DNA from: Betaproteobacteria bacterium
Lineage (GTDB): Bacteria > Pseudomonadota > Gammaproteobacteria > Burkholderiales > Casimicrobiaceae
Assembly (NCBI GenBank): GCA_005888955.1
Contig: VBCS01000420.1
Location: 1 to 6,940, forward strand
DNA length: 6,940 nucleotides
Reading direction: 5' to 3'
In this document: positions 5,705 through 6,940 of the stretch, piece by piece
How positions within the stretch are numbered: position 1 is the stretch's first letter
How the letters are laid out: every line of letters starts with the position of its first letter
The notes under the pieces: generated by a model
The model's input: the letters and a program-made list of their open reading frames with translations, nothing else
The model's database searches: none
Told to the model about the DNA's origin: nothing
Program-made: the position numbers and the translations under genes

Positions 5705-6940
5705 GCGCCGCGGCGTCGTAGATCGCGAGCAGCAGCGCCTCCCAGTCGCGCGTGAAGCCGGCGGTGTCGAATAGGGGATTGGTGCCGCGCGTGCGGTTGA
5801 GATAATCGCCGTATTCGCGCAAGCGCTGCGGAGCGGATACGAGATCGAGCAGGCGCGCGGCGTACGCCTCCGGCGAATTGGTGATCAGTTCCGGCAGTCC
5901 GGCGGCGTTGAGCAGGCTCGCGCCGACACGCCCGGCAAAGGTCGCGCCGCGACAAGTCAGCATGGGAACGCCCGCCCACAACGCGTCGCAGCCCGTCGTG
6001 TGCGCTCCGTACGGCAACGTGTCGAGCGCCAGGTCGGCGCACGCAAGACGCGCGATGTGCGCATCCTGTGCGATGGGACGCGCGAAAATCAGCCGGCCGG
6101 GATCGACGCCCGCGCGCTCGGCCTCGGCGCGAAGGTTCTGCTGCATGCGCGGATGGCCCGCCAGAAGCCAGAGGACCACATCGTCGCGGATGCGCAGAGC
6201 AGACAGCCACGCCGCGAACAGCGGCCGACGCAGCTTGTGGCTCTGGTTGAGACACGCAAGCACGAGGACGTCCTCGGGAAGCGAGTTGGCGGAGCGCGTC
6301 GTCGGCGCCGGAAGCCCACGCCGACTGTCGTTGACGTAATAGCAACGCGGCAGGCGCCATACGCGCTCGTGGAAGAACGCTTCGTCGCCCGGCGGAATTA
6401 CTTCTCCGTCGGCGATGACGCTGTCGATGGCATCGTAACCGAGCGTTCCCGGAAAGCTCATGTAATGGACCTGCACCGGTGCAGGCCGCGAGGCGAGGAT
6501 CGAAAGCCGGTCCCCGAGCGTGTAGCCATGGCGATCGACGAGAATATCGATCCCGTCGTCGCGGATCATGCGCGCGACCTCGGCATCGGCGACGTCGCGC
6601 ACGTCGCGCCAGCGGTCGAACGCCACGCGAATGCGTGCGGCCGTAGCGCTACCGTCATCCCCCCCGTAGCTGTAGCCCGTGATCTCGAACCGGCCGCGAT
6701 CGTGGGCCTCGAACAGCCCGGCCATCAGGCGCCCGGTCGGATGATCGCGGAAATTGCCGGAGAGATAGCCGACGCGGAGACGCCCTGAGCGCGACGGCAC
6801 CGGACGCCGCGGCGCCGGCGCAGGCAACATCGCCTTCGACCAGCGGCGTGCAACCGCGAGCTGCTGTGCGGACGAGGTCGGCAATGAGAGCGCGATCCAG
6901 GGCGGCCAACGTGGATCGCTCGCCGGATCGTCGAGCGTGG
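5691..6940 (-). CDS. GT41 (O-GlcNAc transferase/SPINDLY-like) glycosyltransferase, N-terminus cut off
   Basis: The frame is open from the right edge (first full codon at 6938-6936) to the TGA at 5693-5691, giving 415 visible residues. The TTG at 6884 lies inside the linker and is not a real start; upstream TPRs probably lie outside the window. The visible part is a full catalytic domain: RLRVGYLSGNFRDHP with H66, MAGLFEAHDRGRFEI and YSYGGDDGS, DGIDILVDRHGYT, SRPAPVQVHYMSFPGTLGYDAID, SLPEDVLVLACLNQSHK with donor-site K235, FARPIAQDAHIARL, LDTLPYGAHTT with H313, DALWAGVPMLTC, GLPELIT and NPLFDT. Family members glycosylate Ser/Thr of cytoplasmic proteins from a nucleotide-sugar donor; the substrate here is unknown. 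All key motifs are present, so it is probably active, unlike the deleted left-hand paralogue. The C-terminal SPG and stop codon come from a REP-like repeat. It converges on gloA. Confidence 0.92.
   Translation of the reverse strand, partial: TLDDPASDPRWPPWIALSLPTSSAQQLAVARRWSKAMLPAPAPRRPVPSRSGRLRVGYLSGNFRDHPTGRLMAGLFEAHDRGRFEITGYSYGGDDGSATAARIRVAFDRWRDVRDVADAEVARMIRDDGIDILVDRHGYTLGDRLSILASRPAPVQVHYMSFPGTLGYDAIDSVIADGEVIPPGDEAFFHERVWRLPRCYYVNDSRRGLPAPTTRSANSLPEDVLVLACLNQSHKLRRPLFAAWLSALRIRDDVVLWLLAGHPRMQQNLRAEAERAGVDPGRLIFARPIAQDAHIARLACADLALDTLPYGAHTTGCDALWAGVPMLTCRGATFAGRVGASLLNAAGLPELITNSPEAYAARLLDLVSAPQRLREYGDYLNRTRGTNPLFDTAGFTRDWEALLLAIYDAAARSPG

Noticed and set aside
6882..6884. TTG as start of the right GT41
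   Set aside because: The frame continues to the right edge with linker-like sequence (WPPWIALS) typical of the region before the catalytic domain.

Overview
The window is high-GC DNA from a proteobacterium, most likely a betaproteobacterium. The evidence is the gene order thiD-thiE-hemL with a divergently transcribed rubredoxin gene beside thiD, a neighbourhood I know from that class; thiD-thiE-hemL alone also occurs in Pseudomonas. The Escherichia-like nickel-type GloA also fits proteobacteria. The genus cannot be named from this sequence.

Layout, left to right. (1) Positions 1-1865, plus strand: the C-terminal part of a TPR plus GT41 (O-GlcNAc-transferase/SPINDLY-type) glycosyltransferase, cut by the left edge. 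(2) Positions 1950-4811, minus strand: a compact thiD-thiE-hemL operon. thiD and thiE overlap by one base (TGATG), and thiE and hemL are 34 bases apart. ThiD and ThiE supply the pyrimidine and coupling steps of thiamine phosphate synthesis. HemL makes 5-aminolevulinate for tetrapyrroles. (3) Positions 4812-4940: a 129-base divergent promoter region. (4) Positions 4941-5597, plus strand: rubredoxin (rubA) and glyoxalase I (gloA), separated by a 93-base gap holding a perfect 9-bp-arm AT-rich palindrome. (5) Positions 5603-5704: a pair of inverted REP-like GC-rich hairpins between convergent genes. (6) Positions 5691-6940, minus strand: a second GT41 glycosyltransferase, cut by the right edge.

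The housekeeping core is ordinary and every key active-site residue I checked is present. The unusual parts are the two flanking GT41 genes. They point toward each other across the metabolic genes and are clearly diverged. The left one lacks about 22 residues of its catalytic N-lobe, exactly where the right one is complete, and also has altered motif residues, so it may be inactive or specialised. Secondary points are the rubA-gloA palindrome, the REP pair that supplies the stop codon of the right GT41, and a possible leaderless thiD transcript with no visible TPP riboswitch. No gene-free stretch exceeds 300 bases. I saw no RNA gene, CRISPR array or insertion sequence.
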